From: JBMZCV01 sp049613665
GTDB taxonomy: Bacteria > Bacteroidota > Bacteroidia > Chitinophagales > UBA2359
Assembly: GCA_049613665.1 (NCBI GenBank)
Contig: JBMZCV010000066.1
Location: 1-24,185, forward strand
DNA: 24,185 nt
Direction: 5' to 3'
Shown here: positions 1-8,289 of the stretch, piece by piece
Layout: each line of letters starts with the position of its first letter
How positions within the stretch are numbered: the first letter of the stretch is position 1
Notes under the pieces: model-generated
What the model was told of the DNA's origin: nothing
The model's input: the letters and a program-made list of their open reading frames with translations, nothing else
Databases searched by the model: none
Made by a program: the position numbers and the translations under genes

Positions 1-92
1 TATTTGCTTTTGGGCAAATTTAAAATTTTTGACCAAATGATTTCACTTTGAACCCTTTTTATATTTATTTGCAAAAATGATTAACTTTATGC

Positions 93-125
93 TTTGAGTT
101 TCAAACAATCATTATAATAGATTTG
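93..125 (+). promoter_or_regulatory. Bacteroidota-type promoter of the methyltransferase gene
   Basis: TTTG at 93-96 and TAGATTTG at 118-125 are separated by 21 bases. This matches the known Bacteroidota sigma-A promoter (TTTG around -33, TAnnTTTG around -7). Transcription would start near 132, leaving a leader of about 54 bases before the ATG at 186. The match is read directly from sequence; activity is inferred. Confidence 0.45.
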
Positions 126-185
126 TTTCTTTTCAGCAAAAAAAAACTTTTTAGAATAGCTTTTTTAATATTGTAACAAAAAAAT

Positions 186-767
186 ATGGAAAATCTTGAT
201 AAAGCCTATTGGCAAAATCGCTACGAAATAGCCGATATCGGTTGGGATATTGGTCACATTAGCACACCGCTCAAAGCATATTTTGACCAACTGACAGACA
301 AAAAAATAAAAATACTAATACCAGGTTGTGGCAATGCCTATGAAGCTGAATATTTGTTTCAGCAAGGTTTTGAGGAGGTATATATATTAGATTGGTCGCA
401 AAAGGCATTGGATAATTTTAATAGTCGTGTGCCAAGTTTTCCAAGTGAACATTTGATACAAAGTGATTTTTTTCGACATGAAGGCAAGTACGATTTGATT
501 GTAGAACAAACTTTTTTTTGTGCTTTAAATCCAGAAAAACGCAAGGCTTATGTGCAGCAAATGAAAGCATTGTTGTATGAAAAAGGCCGTTTGGCTGGTT
601 TGATGTTTGGCGTTCACTTTCCAAAATCTCCTCCTTATGGTGGCGATAAAACGGAATATGAAGAGTTATTTTCGCCAGCATTCCACATAAAAACAATGGA
701 AAAATGCTACAATTCGATAGCTCCAAGACAGGGAAGTGAACTTTTTGTACAATTTATTAACAAATAA
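186..767 (+). CDS. TPMT-family SAM-dependent methyltransferase
   Basis: A 193-residue class I methyltransferase resembling the thiopurine S-methyltransferase/halide-thiol methyltransferase family. The N-terminal part (WQNRYEIADIGWDIG, residues 9-23) is typical of that family, in which a Trp-rich start caps the active site. SAM-binding motif I is ILIPGCGNAYEAEYL at 43-57. An acidic motif II-like turn (ILDWSQKAL) follows, then the motif around DLIVEQTFFCAL. The C-terminal half carries the family-typical PPYGGDKTEYEELF segment. The protein is cytoplasmic, with no signal peptide or membrane segment. Likely substrates are small thiols, selenols, tellurite or halides, but the true substrate cannot be read from sequence. 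It starts with ATG behind a good promoter, has no close operon partner, and is separated from gyrA by 341 bases. The length is normal for the family, so it appears intact. Confidence 0.88.
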   Translation: MENLDKAYWQNRYEIADIGWDIGHISTPLKAYFDQLTDKKIKILIPGCGNAYEAEYLFQQGFEEVYILDWSQKALDNFNSRVPSFPSEHLIQSDFFRHEGKYDLIVEQTFFCALNPEKRKAYVQQMKALLYEKGRLAGLMFGVHFPKSPPYGGDKTEYEELFSPAFHIKTMEKCYNSIAPRQGSELFVQFINK

Positions 768-1108
768 GGCTTATATTGACTTTTCGTTTACTTACCTAAA
801 AAGTTTATCTCTAAGCGTCAGTTCATAAAAAGCATTTTTCGAAATTTTAGGACTAACAGGCCTTTTAAATTTTTTGCGTCTCTATGCCTAGTACATTATT
901 AACTCATTTTGACTACAAACTTTCAAAACCTTAGTTTTGAGCAAAAATGTCTAAGAACTCAAAAAATCATTTGTTAAAAAGCAAAAAACTTTAGAAACAA
1001 GTTAGGTTAAGTTAAAAAAGCTACTATTTTTGAATAAAAATGCTTATCTTTGAGCGATAAAAAAATTCAGAAATAGCGTAAAATGCTATTGGTTCATAAA
1101 AAAAATAT
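768..1108. other. Gene-free stretch before gyrA
   Basis: No open reading frame of credible quality is seen on either strand. A small perfect stem (TCAAAAC 923-929 / GTTTTGA 934-940, 4-base loop) lacks a following T run, so it is not a convincing terminator. The gyrA -7 motif lies near the right end. No clear terminator for the methyltransferase gene was found. Confidence 0.5.
1045..1052 (+). promoter_or_regulatory. Putative -7 element of the gyrA promoter
   Basis: TATCTTTG matches the Bacteroidota -7 consensus TAnnTTTG exactly and lies 56 bases before the gyrA ATG. No convincing -33 TTTG is found at the usual 19-22 base spacing, so the call rests on the -7 element only. Confidence 0.35.
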
Positions 1109-3715
1109 ATGGAAACAGAAGAAAGGATTATACAAATCAATATAGCAGAAGAAATGAAAACTGCCTATATTGATTATTCTATGTCGGTTATCGTATCAAG
1201 AGCCTTGCCAGATGTGCGAGACGGTCTAAAACCCGTTCAGCGAAGAGTAATTTACGGTATGGAAGGTTTGAGCCTGCATCATAATAAAAGCCACAAAAAG
1301 TCGGCAAGAATTGTAGGAGAAGTATTAGGTAAATATCACCCACATGGCGATAGCTCAGTATATGAGGCAATGGTGCGTATGGCACAGCCTTGGTCGCTGA
1401 GATATCCGCTAGTAGATGGACAAGGTAATTTCGGTTCGGTAGATGGCGATAGCCCAGCAGCTATGCGTTATACAGAAGCTCGGTTGAAGCGAGTGGCTGG
1501 CGAAATCATCGAGGATATGGACAAAGAAACGGTAGATTATCAGCTCAATTTTGACGATAGTTTGGAAGAGCCTACTGTTTTGCCTTCTCGTTTTCCTGCT
1601 TTGTTAGTAAATGGTGCTTCAGGTATTGCAGTAGGTATGGCCACCAATATGTTGCCACACAACCTAACTGAAATTATCAACGGCATTATCGCCTATATCG
1701 ACAATAGTGAAATTACGATAGATGAATTGTGTAAACACGTTACTGCACCAGATTTTCCGACAGGAGGCATTATTTATGGCTATGATGGCGTAAAGCAAGG
1801 CTTTCATACAGGTAGAGGCCGTGTTGTAGTGAGAGGAAAAGCAGAAATAGAGGCTTATGGCAATAATAGAGAGCGAATAATCGTAACAGAAATACCTTAT
1901 CAAATTAATAAATCTGTGTTGATAAAGAAGACAGCAGATTTGATTAATGCTAAAAAAATAGAAGGTATTTCCGACATCAGAGATGAGAGCGATAGAAATG
2001 GAATGCGTATTGTATATGAACTCAAAAAAGATGCAAATGCTTCTTGGGTGCTGAATCAGCTGTACAAAATGACCTATTTGCAAAGCTCTTATGGCATCAA
2101 TAACGTATGCTTGGTAAAAGGCCGTCCTCGCTTGCTCAATCTCAAAGAATTGATAACTTATTTTGTCGAGTTTCGCCACGAAGTTGTAGTACGTCGCACA
2201 GAATATGACCTTCGCAAAGCACTCGAAAAAGCACACATTTTGGAAGGCTTGCTCAAAGCACTCGACCATATGGATGAGGTAATACGCCTTATTAGAGCTT
2301 CAAAAACGCCAGACATCGCAAAAAGTGCCTTGATTGAACAGTTTGAGTTTACAGATGTGCAAGCAAAAGCCATCTTAGATATGCGTTTGCAAAAACTAAC
2401 AGGCTTAGAGCGTGAAAAACTCTCAAATGACTATAACGTACTGATGCAAAAAGTAGCTCATTTCAGAGAAATTTTAGGTAACTTGGAGCTGAGAATGAGC
2501 ATTATCAAAAATGAATTGTTGGAAATTCAAGAACGATATGGCGATGAAAGACGCACAGACTTAGTATATGCTGAAAGTGATATTTCTCTCGAAGACATTA
2601 TAGAAAGAGAAAATGTAGCTGTTACGATTTCGCATTTGGGATATATCAAACGTACAAGCCTTGCCGACTATCGGGAGCAAAACAGAGGAGGAAAAGGCTC
2701 GAAAGGTAGCTTGGCACGAAATCAAGACTTTATCGAAAACCTTTTTATCGGTTCTACTCATGACTATCTGCTTGTTTTTACAGAAAGAGGCAAGTGTTTT
2801 TGGCTAAAAGTATATGAAGTGCCAGAAGGAAGCAAAGTATCTAAAGGCCGTGCGGTTCAAAATATTATAGATTTGCCAAATGATGATAAAGTAATGGCTT
2901 ATCTGACCGTTAAAAATTTAGATGATGAAGAGTTCCTAAATACACACTATATCGTATTTTCTACCAAAAAAGGCATGATTAAGAAAACAAGCCTTAAAGC
3001 TTATTCGAGACCACGCCAAAATGGAATTATCGCCTTGTCTATCAATGATAACGACGATTTGCTAGAAGTAAAATTAACCAATGGAAACTGCGACATCATG
3101 CTAGGCACTAGCTCTGGACGTGCTATCCGATTCGAGGAAAAGCAAGTGAGACCTATGGGAAGAGGAGCAACAGGTGTTAGAGGCATTCGTATAAAAGACA
3201 ATGGCAAAGATGAAGTTATTGGCATGGTTTGTATTGATAGAGACAAAGACGAGCCAACCATTCTGACAGTTTCGCAAAAAGGATATGGCAAACGTACTGC
3301 TTTGACCGAATATCGCTCCATCAATAGAGGAGGAAAAGGTGTGACAACCATGAATTTGACCGAAAAAACAGGCGAACTCATTGCTTTGAAAGAAGTAACG
3401 AGCGAAAATGGATTGATGATTATCAATAAATCGGGCATTACCATTAGAATGGGACTCGACGATGTGGCAGTTCGTGGACGAAATACACAGGGCGTAAAAC
3501 TCATTGACTTGAGAGGCGAAGACGAAATTGCGAGTGTAGCAAAAATACCTATTGTAGAAGAGGAAGAAGAAACAGCCGTTGAATTAACCATTGATTTGGA
3601 AGCAACCGAAAATGCTGAAACAACCGAACAGGCAGCAGAAAATACTGTTGAGAATGTTTCTGAAACAGATAATGCGGAAGAAGAAACGCCTAATACTGCT
3701 CCAGAAGAAAAATAG
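1109..3715 (+). CDS. gyrA: DNA gyrase subunit A
   Basis: An 868-residue type IIA topoisomerase A subunit. It forms the A2B2 gyrase with GyrB and introduces negative supercoils. The breakage-reunion domain begins with RALPDVRDGLKPVQRR (31-46). The quinolone-resistance region has KYHPHGDSSVYEAM, with Ser82 and Glu86 at the positions of E. coli Ser83 and Asp87. The catalytic tyrosine is Tyr121 in AAMRYTEARL. The C-terminal beta-pinwheel carries a GyrA box, QNRGGKG at 524-530, close to the QRRGGRG consensus. This box separates GyrA from ParC and supports the gyrase call. A second related blade motif (NRGGKG) occurs later, as in many Bacteroidota GyrA proteins. The last ~50 residues form an acidic Glu-rich tail. 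The ATG start gives the expected N-terminus, about seven residues before the IQINIAEEMKTAYIDYSMSVI segment. gyrB is not in this window. No frameshift or truncation is seen. Confidence 0.97.
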   Translation: METEERIIQINIAEEMKTAYIDYSMSVIVSRALPDVRDGLKPVQRRVIYGMEGLSLHHNKSHKKSARIVGEVLGKYHPHGDSSVYEAMVRMAQPWSLRYPLVDGQGNFGSVDGDSPAAMRYTEARLKRVAGEIIEDMDKETVDYQLNFDDSLEEPTVLPSRFPALLVNGASGIAVGMATNMLPHNLTEIINGIIAYIDNSEITIDELCKHVTAPDFPTGGIIYGYDGVKQGFHTGRGRVVVRGKAEIEAYGNNRERIIVTEIPYQINKSVLIKKTADLINAKKIEGISDIRDESDRNGMRIVYELKKDANASWVLNQLYKMTYLQSSYGINNVCLVKGRPRLLNLKELITYFVEFRHEVVVRRTEYDLRKALEKAHILEGLLKALDHMDEVIRLIRASKTPDIAKSALIEQFEFTDVQAKAILDMRLQKLTGLEREKLSNDYNVLMQKVAHFREILGNLELRMSIIKNELLEIQERYGDERRTDLVYAESDISLEDIIERENVAVTISHLGYIKRTSLADYREQNRGGKGSKGSLARNQDFIENLFIGSTHDYLLVFTERGKCFWLKVYEVPEGSKVSKGRAVQNIIDLPNDDKVMAYLTVKNLDDEEFLNTHYIVFSTKKGMIKKTSLKAYSRPRQNGIIALSINDNDDLLEVKLTNGNCDIMLGTSSGRAIRFEEKQVRPMGRGATGVRGIRIKDNGKDEVIGMVCIDRDKDEPTILTVSQKGYGKRTALTEYRSINRGGKGVTTMNLTEKTGELIALKEVTSENGLMIINKSGITIRMGLDDVAVRGRNTQGVKLIDLRGEDEIASVAKIPIVEEEEETAVELTIDLEATENAETTEQAAENTVENVSETDNAEEETPNTAPEEK

Positions 3716-4254
3716 AGAAGTTTAAACAATTAAGCATTTTTTGAGTCAAGTATATAGAAAAAACAAACGACAAGGCAAGAACAAAGCTAAAACACATTTA
3801 CATAGTTGCAAAAAAGTTTTTTTGTTTGCTATTCATTTCATTCCTAAAATTTTAGCTTTGCTTTTGCTTTCTTTTTCAAAAAAAATCGTACTTTTCACAA
3901 AAAAGAAAATGACATACAAGTAGATTTTTTTTTGAAAAAATAATGAGTGATTTGTTTTCTTGCAAAATTTAGAAAAGTAAAAAATAAAACAATTAAAGTA
4001 TTTCTTTATTAAAAGTAATGCAAAATATTGATAATCAATTGGTTATAAAGCAATATTTATTGGACTTTTTTACTGAAACAACCAAGAATAGAACATTTGA
4101 TTTTTCTATCAAAAAAAACTTGAAAAAATATTGATTCATACACTCTAATATTTTTCTTTTATTAAAAAAAAACGTGACTATTTATGTGGAGACAATTTTG
4201 ACATAAAAAATGCCTACACTTTAAATACTTGCAAAACAACAAATGATTAATACA
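3716..4254. other. Gene-free stretch between gyrA and the TPR gene
   Basis: About 540 very AT-rich bases with no credible gene. A 60-codon frame at 3741-3923 (TTG start, Lys-rich, poly-hydrophobic middle) looks like chance AT-rich sequence. The only structured part seen is a nested hairpin at 4024-4057. The promoter of the TPR gene should lie near the right end, but no clear TTTG/TAnnTTTG pair was found. Confidence 0.5.
4024..4057 (+). other. Nested hairpin downstream of gyrA
   Basis: AATATTG (4024-4030) pairs with CAATATT (4051-4057). Inside it, ATAATC (4031-4036) pairs with GGTTAT (4041-4046) with one T-G wobble around an AATT loop, leaving a four-base AAAG bulge. A short T run begins eight bases downstream. 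It may be a weak terminator or a chance AT-rich fold. Confidence 0.25.
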
Positions 4255-5499
4255 ATGAAAAACATTTTATTTCCATTTCTGCTGATGACTGTTACTATGA
4301 GTGCTACTTTTGCACAAAGCAAAGATGTCAGTACAGCAAGAAATCATCACAACAACTATCGCAACTATGACATGGCCGATGGTAAAACAACATCGCTCGA
4401 AAAAGCACAAACTGCTATCGACAAAGCTGTTAAGATTTGCGAAGAAAAACAAGCTGCTAATGACCCAAAGCTAAAAACTAAAGTTGTAGCAAAAGCATGG
4501 CGTTATAGAACTATCATTTACTCAGATTTGGCTAACTTAAAAGACAATCCTTTATCAGAGGGAGCGGCAGAAGAGGTTGCAAAATCGGCTAGAGAAGCGA
4601 TTAAAAATGACGCAACAACAGACCGTGACAAAATTGATTTTATCGTAGATCAAATGCGTGTTTCAGCTTTCAACAAAGGCGTAAATTTATATAAAGAAAA
4701 AAGTTACGAAGCAGCTTACGACAAATTTAAAACCTCGACAGACCTCAACAATCTGATTTATGAAGGCAAAAAAGAAGCAGTTATTGATACAGCTTCTATT
4801 GCGATGACTGCTTACTCGGCTCAAAATGGTGGCAATGAAGATGCAGCAATTGAGTTGTATAACCAATTGATTGACTTGAAATATAAGGACGAAAACATCT
4901 ATACTTCTTTGTCGAGCATTTATATGGCAAAAGGTGATGCTGACAAAGCTAGTGAGGTAATTACAAAAGGAAAAGAAAATTTTCCAGAAAGTAATGCGTT
5001 CTTAATCAATGAGATTAACTACTTATTGAAACAAGGCAAACCAGATGAAGCGGTAGCGAAAATGGAAGAGGCAGCACGTCTTTATCCAGATAATGCAAGC
5101 TTATTTTTTGCTCTTGGTAGCAACTACGAAAATCTTGGCAAAGAAAGAAAAGATGCCAAAATGATGGAAAAAGCAGTAGAATATTATCAAAAAGCATTAG
5201 AAAAAAAGCCAGACTATTTTGATGCTTTGTATAATTTAGGTGCTTTTTATTACAATAAAGCTGCCGACAAATTGAAGCAAGCTGCTGATTTGCCTTTGAG
5301 TCAAGAAGCGAAATTCAATCAATTGAACAAAGAATCAGGAGATTACTTTAAAGAAGCATTGCCATTTTTTGAACAAGCCGACAAACTCAATGATAAAGAT
5401 GTGAATACACTTATCGCTTTGAAAGAAATACATGCCAATTTAGGCGATTTAACAAAATCGAGCGACTATAAAAAACGCTATGAAGCTTTGAAGAAATAA
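4255..5499 (+). CDS. Secreted tetratricopeptide-repeat protein
   Basis: A protein of about 414 residues from the ATG at 4255. An ATG at 4243 would add four residues (MINT), but the start at 4255 gives a cleaner Met-Lys-Asn signal peptide (MKNILFPFLLMTVTMSATFA, followed by QSKD). Cleavage before Gln is typical of Bacteroidota exported proteins. The mature protein is alpha-helical. An N-terminal helical part to about residue 130 is followed by a run of TPR-like repeats from roughly 140 to the end. The clearest are around KGVNLYKEKSYEAAYDKFK, EDAAIELYNQLI, KPDEAVAKMEEAARLYPDNA and MEKAVEYYQKALEKKPDYFDALYNLGAFYYNKA. TPRs mediate protein-protein contacts, so a periplasmic scaffold or assembly role is likely. 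No enzymatic domain is seen. It stands alone between gyrA and a strong terminator. Confidence 0.85.
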   Translation: MKNILFPFLLMTVTMSATFAQSKDVSTARNHHNNYRNYDMADGKTTSLEKAQTAIDKAVKICEEKQAANDPKLKTKVVAKAWRYRTIIYSDLANLKDNPLSEGAAEEVAKSAREAIKNDATTDRDKIDFIVDQMRVSAFNKGVNLYKEKSYEAAYDKFKTSTDLNNLIYEGKKEAVIDTASIAMTAYSAQNGGNEDAAIELYNQLIDLKYKDENIYTSLSSIYMAKGDADKASEVITKGKENFPESNAFLINEINYLLKQGKPDEAVAKMEEAARLYPDNASLFFALGSNYENLGKERKDAKMMEKAVEYYQKALEKKPDYFDALYNLGAFYYNKAADKLKQAADLPLSQEAKFNQLNKESGDYFKEALPFFEQADKLNDKDVNTLIALKEIHANLGDLTKSSDYKKRYEALKK

Positions 5500-5544
5500 G
5501 CCGCTAAAATGTTTTTTTTTGAAAACTACGAAATAATAAGAACA

Positions 5545-5581
5545 AGTCTTGCTATAATTTTTTTATAGCAAGGCTTTTTTT
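5545..5581 (+). terminator. Intrinsic terminator of the TPR gene
   Basis: CTTGCTATA (5548-5556) pairs perfectly with TATAGCAAG (5564-5572) around a seven-base loop. The stem extends to 12 bp (5545-5556 / 5564-5575) with one G-T wobble and is followed directly by a run of T to 5581. It lies 46 bases after the TPR stop codon. Confidence 0.8.
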
Positions 5582-5610
5582 GTAAAAAATGATATAGTTT
5601 TTTATCTTTA
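5579..5610 (+). promoter_or_regulatory. Putative promoter of the Rpn-family gene
   Basis: TTTG at 5579-5582 and TATCTTTA at 5603-5610 are spaced by 20 bases, one mismatch from the Bacteroidota consensus. The -33 element overlaps the T run of the preceding terminator. Start of transcription near 5617 would put the 5632-5651 repeat inside the leader. Confidence 0.4.
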
Positions 5611-5631
5611 TTTAGTATTTTGCAGACCAAA

Positions 5632-5651
5632 TTAAGTAATCGTTCAGAAGT
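5632..5651 (+). repeat. Dispersed repeat, left-end type, copy 1
   Basis: The 20-mer TTAAGTAATCGTTCAGAAGT recurs exactly at 12384-12403 and in degenerate form at 14877-14891. Here it sits in the leader of the Rpn-family gene, 25 bases before its ATG. It may be the end of a decayed insertion sequence or a small non-autonomous element. Confidence 0.6.
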
Positions 5652-5676
5652 ACTTTTAGCTTCTAAAATCAATAAC

Positions 5677-6549
5677 ATGACAGCATTAAAAGATAGATAT
5701 ATTAATCCACTAACAGATTTTGGCTTTAAAAAAATATTTGGAACAGAAGTAAACAAAAATTTATTAATAGATTTTTTAAATCAGATTTTGCCTAGCCATC
5801 ATCAAATCAAAGATTTATCATACTCAAAAAATGAGCAGATGGGAGATAGCAAAATGGATAGAAAAGCTATTTTTGATTTGTATTGTATAGGTGAAAATGG
5901 CGAACGATTTATAGTAGAATTACAAAAAGCAAAGCAAAATTATTTTAAAGATAGAAGCATTTATTATTCCTCTTTTCCAATTCAGGAACAAGCTGAAAAA
6001 GGCGAATGGAATTTTAAGTTAGAACCAGTTTATACCATAGGTATTTTAGATTTTATATTTGCTGAACATAAACATGATGCCGACTTTTTGCACCTTGCAG
6101 AGTTGAAAGATCAAAAAAATAGAGTTTTTTATGATAAACTGAAATATATTTATATAGAATTGCCAAAATTTCAAAAACAAGCAGAAGATTTAGAAACGCA
6201 TTTTGAAAAATGGCTGTACGTTTTCCGTCATTTATCAAAACTTAGGGAGCGTCCACAAAAACTGCAAGAAAAGGTCTTTGCACAATTATTTAAAAGTGCC
6301 GAAATTGCAAAATTTTCGTCACAAGAACGGCAAGCGTATGAAACAAGTTTGAAATATTATAGAGATTTGAAAAATGTGACAGATACTGCAAAAGAAGAGG
6401 GTTGGAAAGAAGGGAAAAAAGAAGGGAAAAAAGAAGGAAAAAAAGAAGAAAGATTATTGATGGCCAAACGAATGAAGCGTGCTAATATGCCTATTGAGCA
6501 AATTATGAAGTTTACAAGCTTATCAAAAACCGAAATTGAAAATTTATAA
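5677..6549 (+). CDS. Rpn-family recombination-promoting nuclease / PD-(D/E)XK putative transposase
   Basis: A 290-residue protein from the ATG at 5677. An upstream TTG at 5620 is in frame but lies only ten bases after the putative -7 element, and family members start with the YINPLTDFGFKKIFG segment seen here at residues 7-21. The nuclease core shows Asp67 (IFDLYC) and Glu81-Leu-Gln83 (FIVELQKAK), the metal-binding pattern of the PD-(D/E)XK fold in this family. Known Rpn proteins are DNA endonucleases that promote RecA-independent recombination; relatives are often annotated as transposases. The C-terminus has EGKK repeats encoded by 12-base units at 6409-6444, then the family's closing helical segment (MAKRMKRANMPIEQIMKFTSLSKTEIENL, last 29 residues), so the gene is full length. 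It lies 42 bases before the DUF389 gene on the same strand and is probably co-transcribed. There are no terminal repeats of its own. Confidence 0.88.
   Translation: MTALKDRYINPLTDFGFKKIFGTEVNKNLLIDFLNQILPSHHQIKDLSYSKNEQMGDSKMDRKAIFDLYCIGENGERFIVELQKAKQNYFKDRSIYYSSFPIQEQAEKGEWNFKLEPVYTIGILDFIFAEHKHDADFLHLAELKDQKNRVFYDKLKYIYIELPKFQKQAEDLETHFEKWLYVFRHLSKLRERPQKLQEKVFAQLFKSAEIAKFSSQERQAYETSLKYYRDLKNVTDTAKEEGWKEGKKEGKKEGKKEERLLMAKRMKRANMPIEQIMKFTSLSKTEIENL
6409..6444 (+). repeat. 12-base tandem repeat encoding EGKK
   Basis: Two exact units GAAGGGAAAAAA (6409-6420, 6421-6432) and a third with one G-to-A change (6433-6444) lie in frame. Similar variable EG repeats are a known feature of this family's C-terminus and are prone to slippage. 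Confidence 0.8.
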
Positions 6550-6591
6550 AACCTTACAGAAGTCTTTTATTAAAAAACTAAAAACTAAATT

Positions 6592-8118
6592 TTGGCAAAC
6601 CAACCAACAACACTAAAAGATGTATGGCAAAGTTTTTATACTTATGTTGTTCATCTAATAGATTTGAGAGAAGACACCGACCGTGAAGGAACTATCGAAT
6701 CGGTGCGAAAGTATGTAGAATTACGAGGCTATAATGTTTGGATTCTGATAGCTTCTGCTGTTATAGCATCTATCGGTCTGGATATGAATGCTTCTGCCGT
6801 TATTATCGGTGCGATGCTTATCTCACCTTTAATGTCGCCTATTTTGGGCATTGGCTTGAGTATAGGCATAAATGATAGGCAATTGTTATCGGAGGCACTA
6901 CATAATTTTATTATTGCAATTGTGGTTACTTTGCTCACGAGTTTTATTTATTTTTATGCTATCTCGCCTTTTTCGCTGCCCACCGAAGAAATAATGTCAC
7001 GCACAAAACCAACGATTTTAGATGTGGTAGTAGCTTTGTTTGGAGGTATTGCGGGCATTGTTGCGGCTTCACACAAAGACAAAACCAATGCACTTCCAGG
7101 AGTTGCTATTGCTACTGCTTTGATGCCACCGCTTTGTGCAGCAGGATATGGACTTGCCAATGCTGATTTTGCGATTTGGTGGGGAGCAATTTATTTGTTT
7201 TTCATCAATGCTGTCATTATTGCCATTGCTACTTATGGTTTGGTACGATTTCTTGACTTTCCGCTTCATCAACATATCAATCAAAAAGAACAGCTAAAAA
7301 CAAATATTTCTATTGCTATTTTTGTAACCATTTTAGTGATACCTAGTATTTCTATTTTGCTAGATACGCTTAATCATATTGCAACTGACCGAAACTGTAA
7401 ACAATTTGTAGAGGAGGTTATCAATTCCGAACAACATGAAGCTTTTAAATGGGATATTAAAAGACGTGATTCTATACCAGAATTTAAAGTTTATCTTACA
7501 GGGCAAGCCATTCCAGTAGATAGCATTCCAAAGTTGGAGGAAAAATTAGATGATTATCCACACTTAAAAGGTGCAAAATTGACTTTGATACAAACTGATT
7601 TTTCGAGAGATAAATCGGAAATTAGAACACAGGTAACAGAGCAAAAAATGGAAATGTTGTCAATCTTAGAAGAACAAAACAATAGAATACAACAAGTAGA
7701 AGCTTTGCAAAGGCAGGTACGAGAACTCAAAAATGATTCTGTGCCTATCGAAAGTATTACAAATGAAATAAAGGCATTGTTTCCTGAGTTATTGGATATA
7801 AAAGCTGGACAAATGAGTGATATTATCAATGATACCATTGTAGTAGTGAAACCAATGCTACTAAGTGACGAAGAAAAAAATACTATGGCGATAGAAGAAG
7901 GCAAGAAGGTAGCAGAGGCTATAAAAACAGAAATGGACACAATAGCACAAATTATTAAAACCATTATAATTCAAGAAAAAACTATTCAGATACCTTTTGT
8001 TTCACTCTCTTGGCCTGAGAAAATGAATAAAAAAGAAAAAGAAAATTACGAAAAACGTCTTAAAAGTTTTTTGAAAGTTCGATACAATTATGATAATTTA
8101 ACTATTATTAATCAATAA
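6592..8118 (+). CDS. DUF389 family membrane protein
   Basis: A 508-residue protein. The N-terminal ~45 residues are soluble (EDTDREGTIESVRKYVELRG). Seven likely membrane segments follow at about 49-63, 68-94, 104-126, 143-160, 168-188, 194-219 and 238-259. The conserved DUF389 stretch reads IGLDMNASAVIIGAMLISPL (61-80), and a second conserved part is around GVAIATALMPPLCAAGYG. The C-terminal ~245 residues are soluble, with a small alpha-beta part (EFKVYLTGQAIPVDSI) and a coiled coil near LEEQNNRIQQVEALQRQVREL. The biochemical role of DUF389 is not established. The only usable start is TTG at 6592: a TAA stop lies two codons upstream, no in-frame ATG occurs before the first membrane segments, and the N-terminal tail is the one seen in relatives. 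It follows the Rpn-family gene by 42 bases. Confidence 0.85.
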   Translation: MANQPTTLKDVWQSFYTYVVHLIDLREDTDREGTIESVRKYVELRGYNVWILIASAVIASIGLDMNASAVIIGAMLISPLMSPILGIGLSIGINDRQLLSEALHNFIIAIVVTLLTSFIYFYAISPFSLPTEEIMSRTKPTILDVVVALFGGIAGIVAASHKDKTNALPGVAIATALMPPLCAAGYGLANADFAIWWGAIYLFFINAVIIAIATYGLVRFLDFPLHQHINQKEQLKTNISIAIFVTILVIPSISILLDTLNHIATDRNCKQFVEEVINSEQHEAFKWDIKRRDSIPEFKVYLTGQAIPVDSIPKLEEKLDDYPHLKGAKLTLIQTDFSRDKSEIRTQVTEQKMEMLSILEEQNNRIQQVEALQRQVRELKNDSVPIESITNEIKALFPELLDIKAGQMSDIINDTIVVVKPMLLSDEEKNTMAIEEGKKVAEAIKTEMDTIAQIIKTIIIQEKTIQIPFVSLSWPEKMNKKEKENYEKRLKSFLKVRYNYDNLTIINQ

Positions 8119-8258
8119 ATTTTTTCTAAAAAAAAGTAATAAACCATTGATTTTCAGCGTATTAAAGAGTTATAGTTTGAGTGATACTTTAAGCTTATCT
8201 TTTTAGTATGTTGATTTTTTTTTTGCTAAGTAATCCTAAAAGCCCATATATAAGTAGA

Positions 8259-8273
8259 GCTTGGCACTTAAAA
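8259..8273 (+). repeat. Dispersed repeat, right-end type, copy 1
   Basis: GCTTGGCACTTAAAA is identical at 14972-14986, and a degenerate version is at 12649-12664. It ends 17 bases before the ilvA start codon. A weak match to the left end (CTAAGTAATC) lies 30 bases upstream, so a shortened element may be present here. Confidence 0.5.
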
Positions 8274-8289
8274 TGAAAAATAAAATATT

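Noticed and set aside
2..19. Small inverted repeat ATTTGC ... GCAAAT at the window start
   Set aside because: Only a 6 bp stem in AT-rich sequence; could be the tail of a terminator for a gene outside the window, but cannot be judged.
3001..3729. Long minus-strand frame opposite the end of gyrA
   Set aside because: Ser-rich mirror of gyrA codons; gyrA homology on the plus strand is decisive.
3741..3923. 60-codon frame downstream of gyrA
   Set aside because: TTG start, Lys-rich low-complexity sequence with a generic hydrophobic centre, no promoter and no recognisable domain; it looks like AT-rich chance coding.
5620..5676. Upstream TTG start for the Rpn-family protein
   Set aside because: It would add 19 unconserved residues translated through the dispersed 20-mer repeat and begins within ten bases of the putative -7 element.
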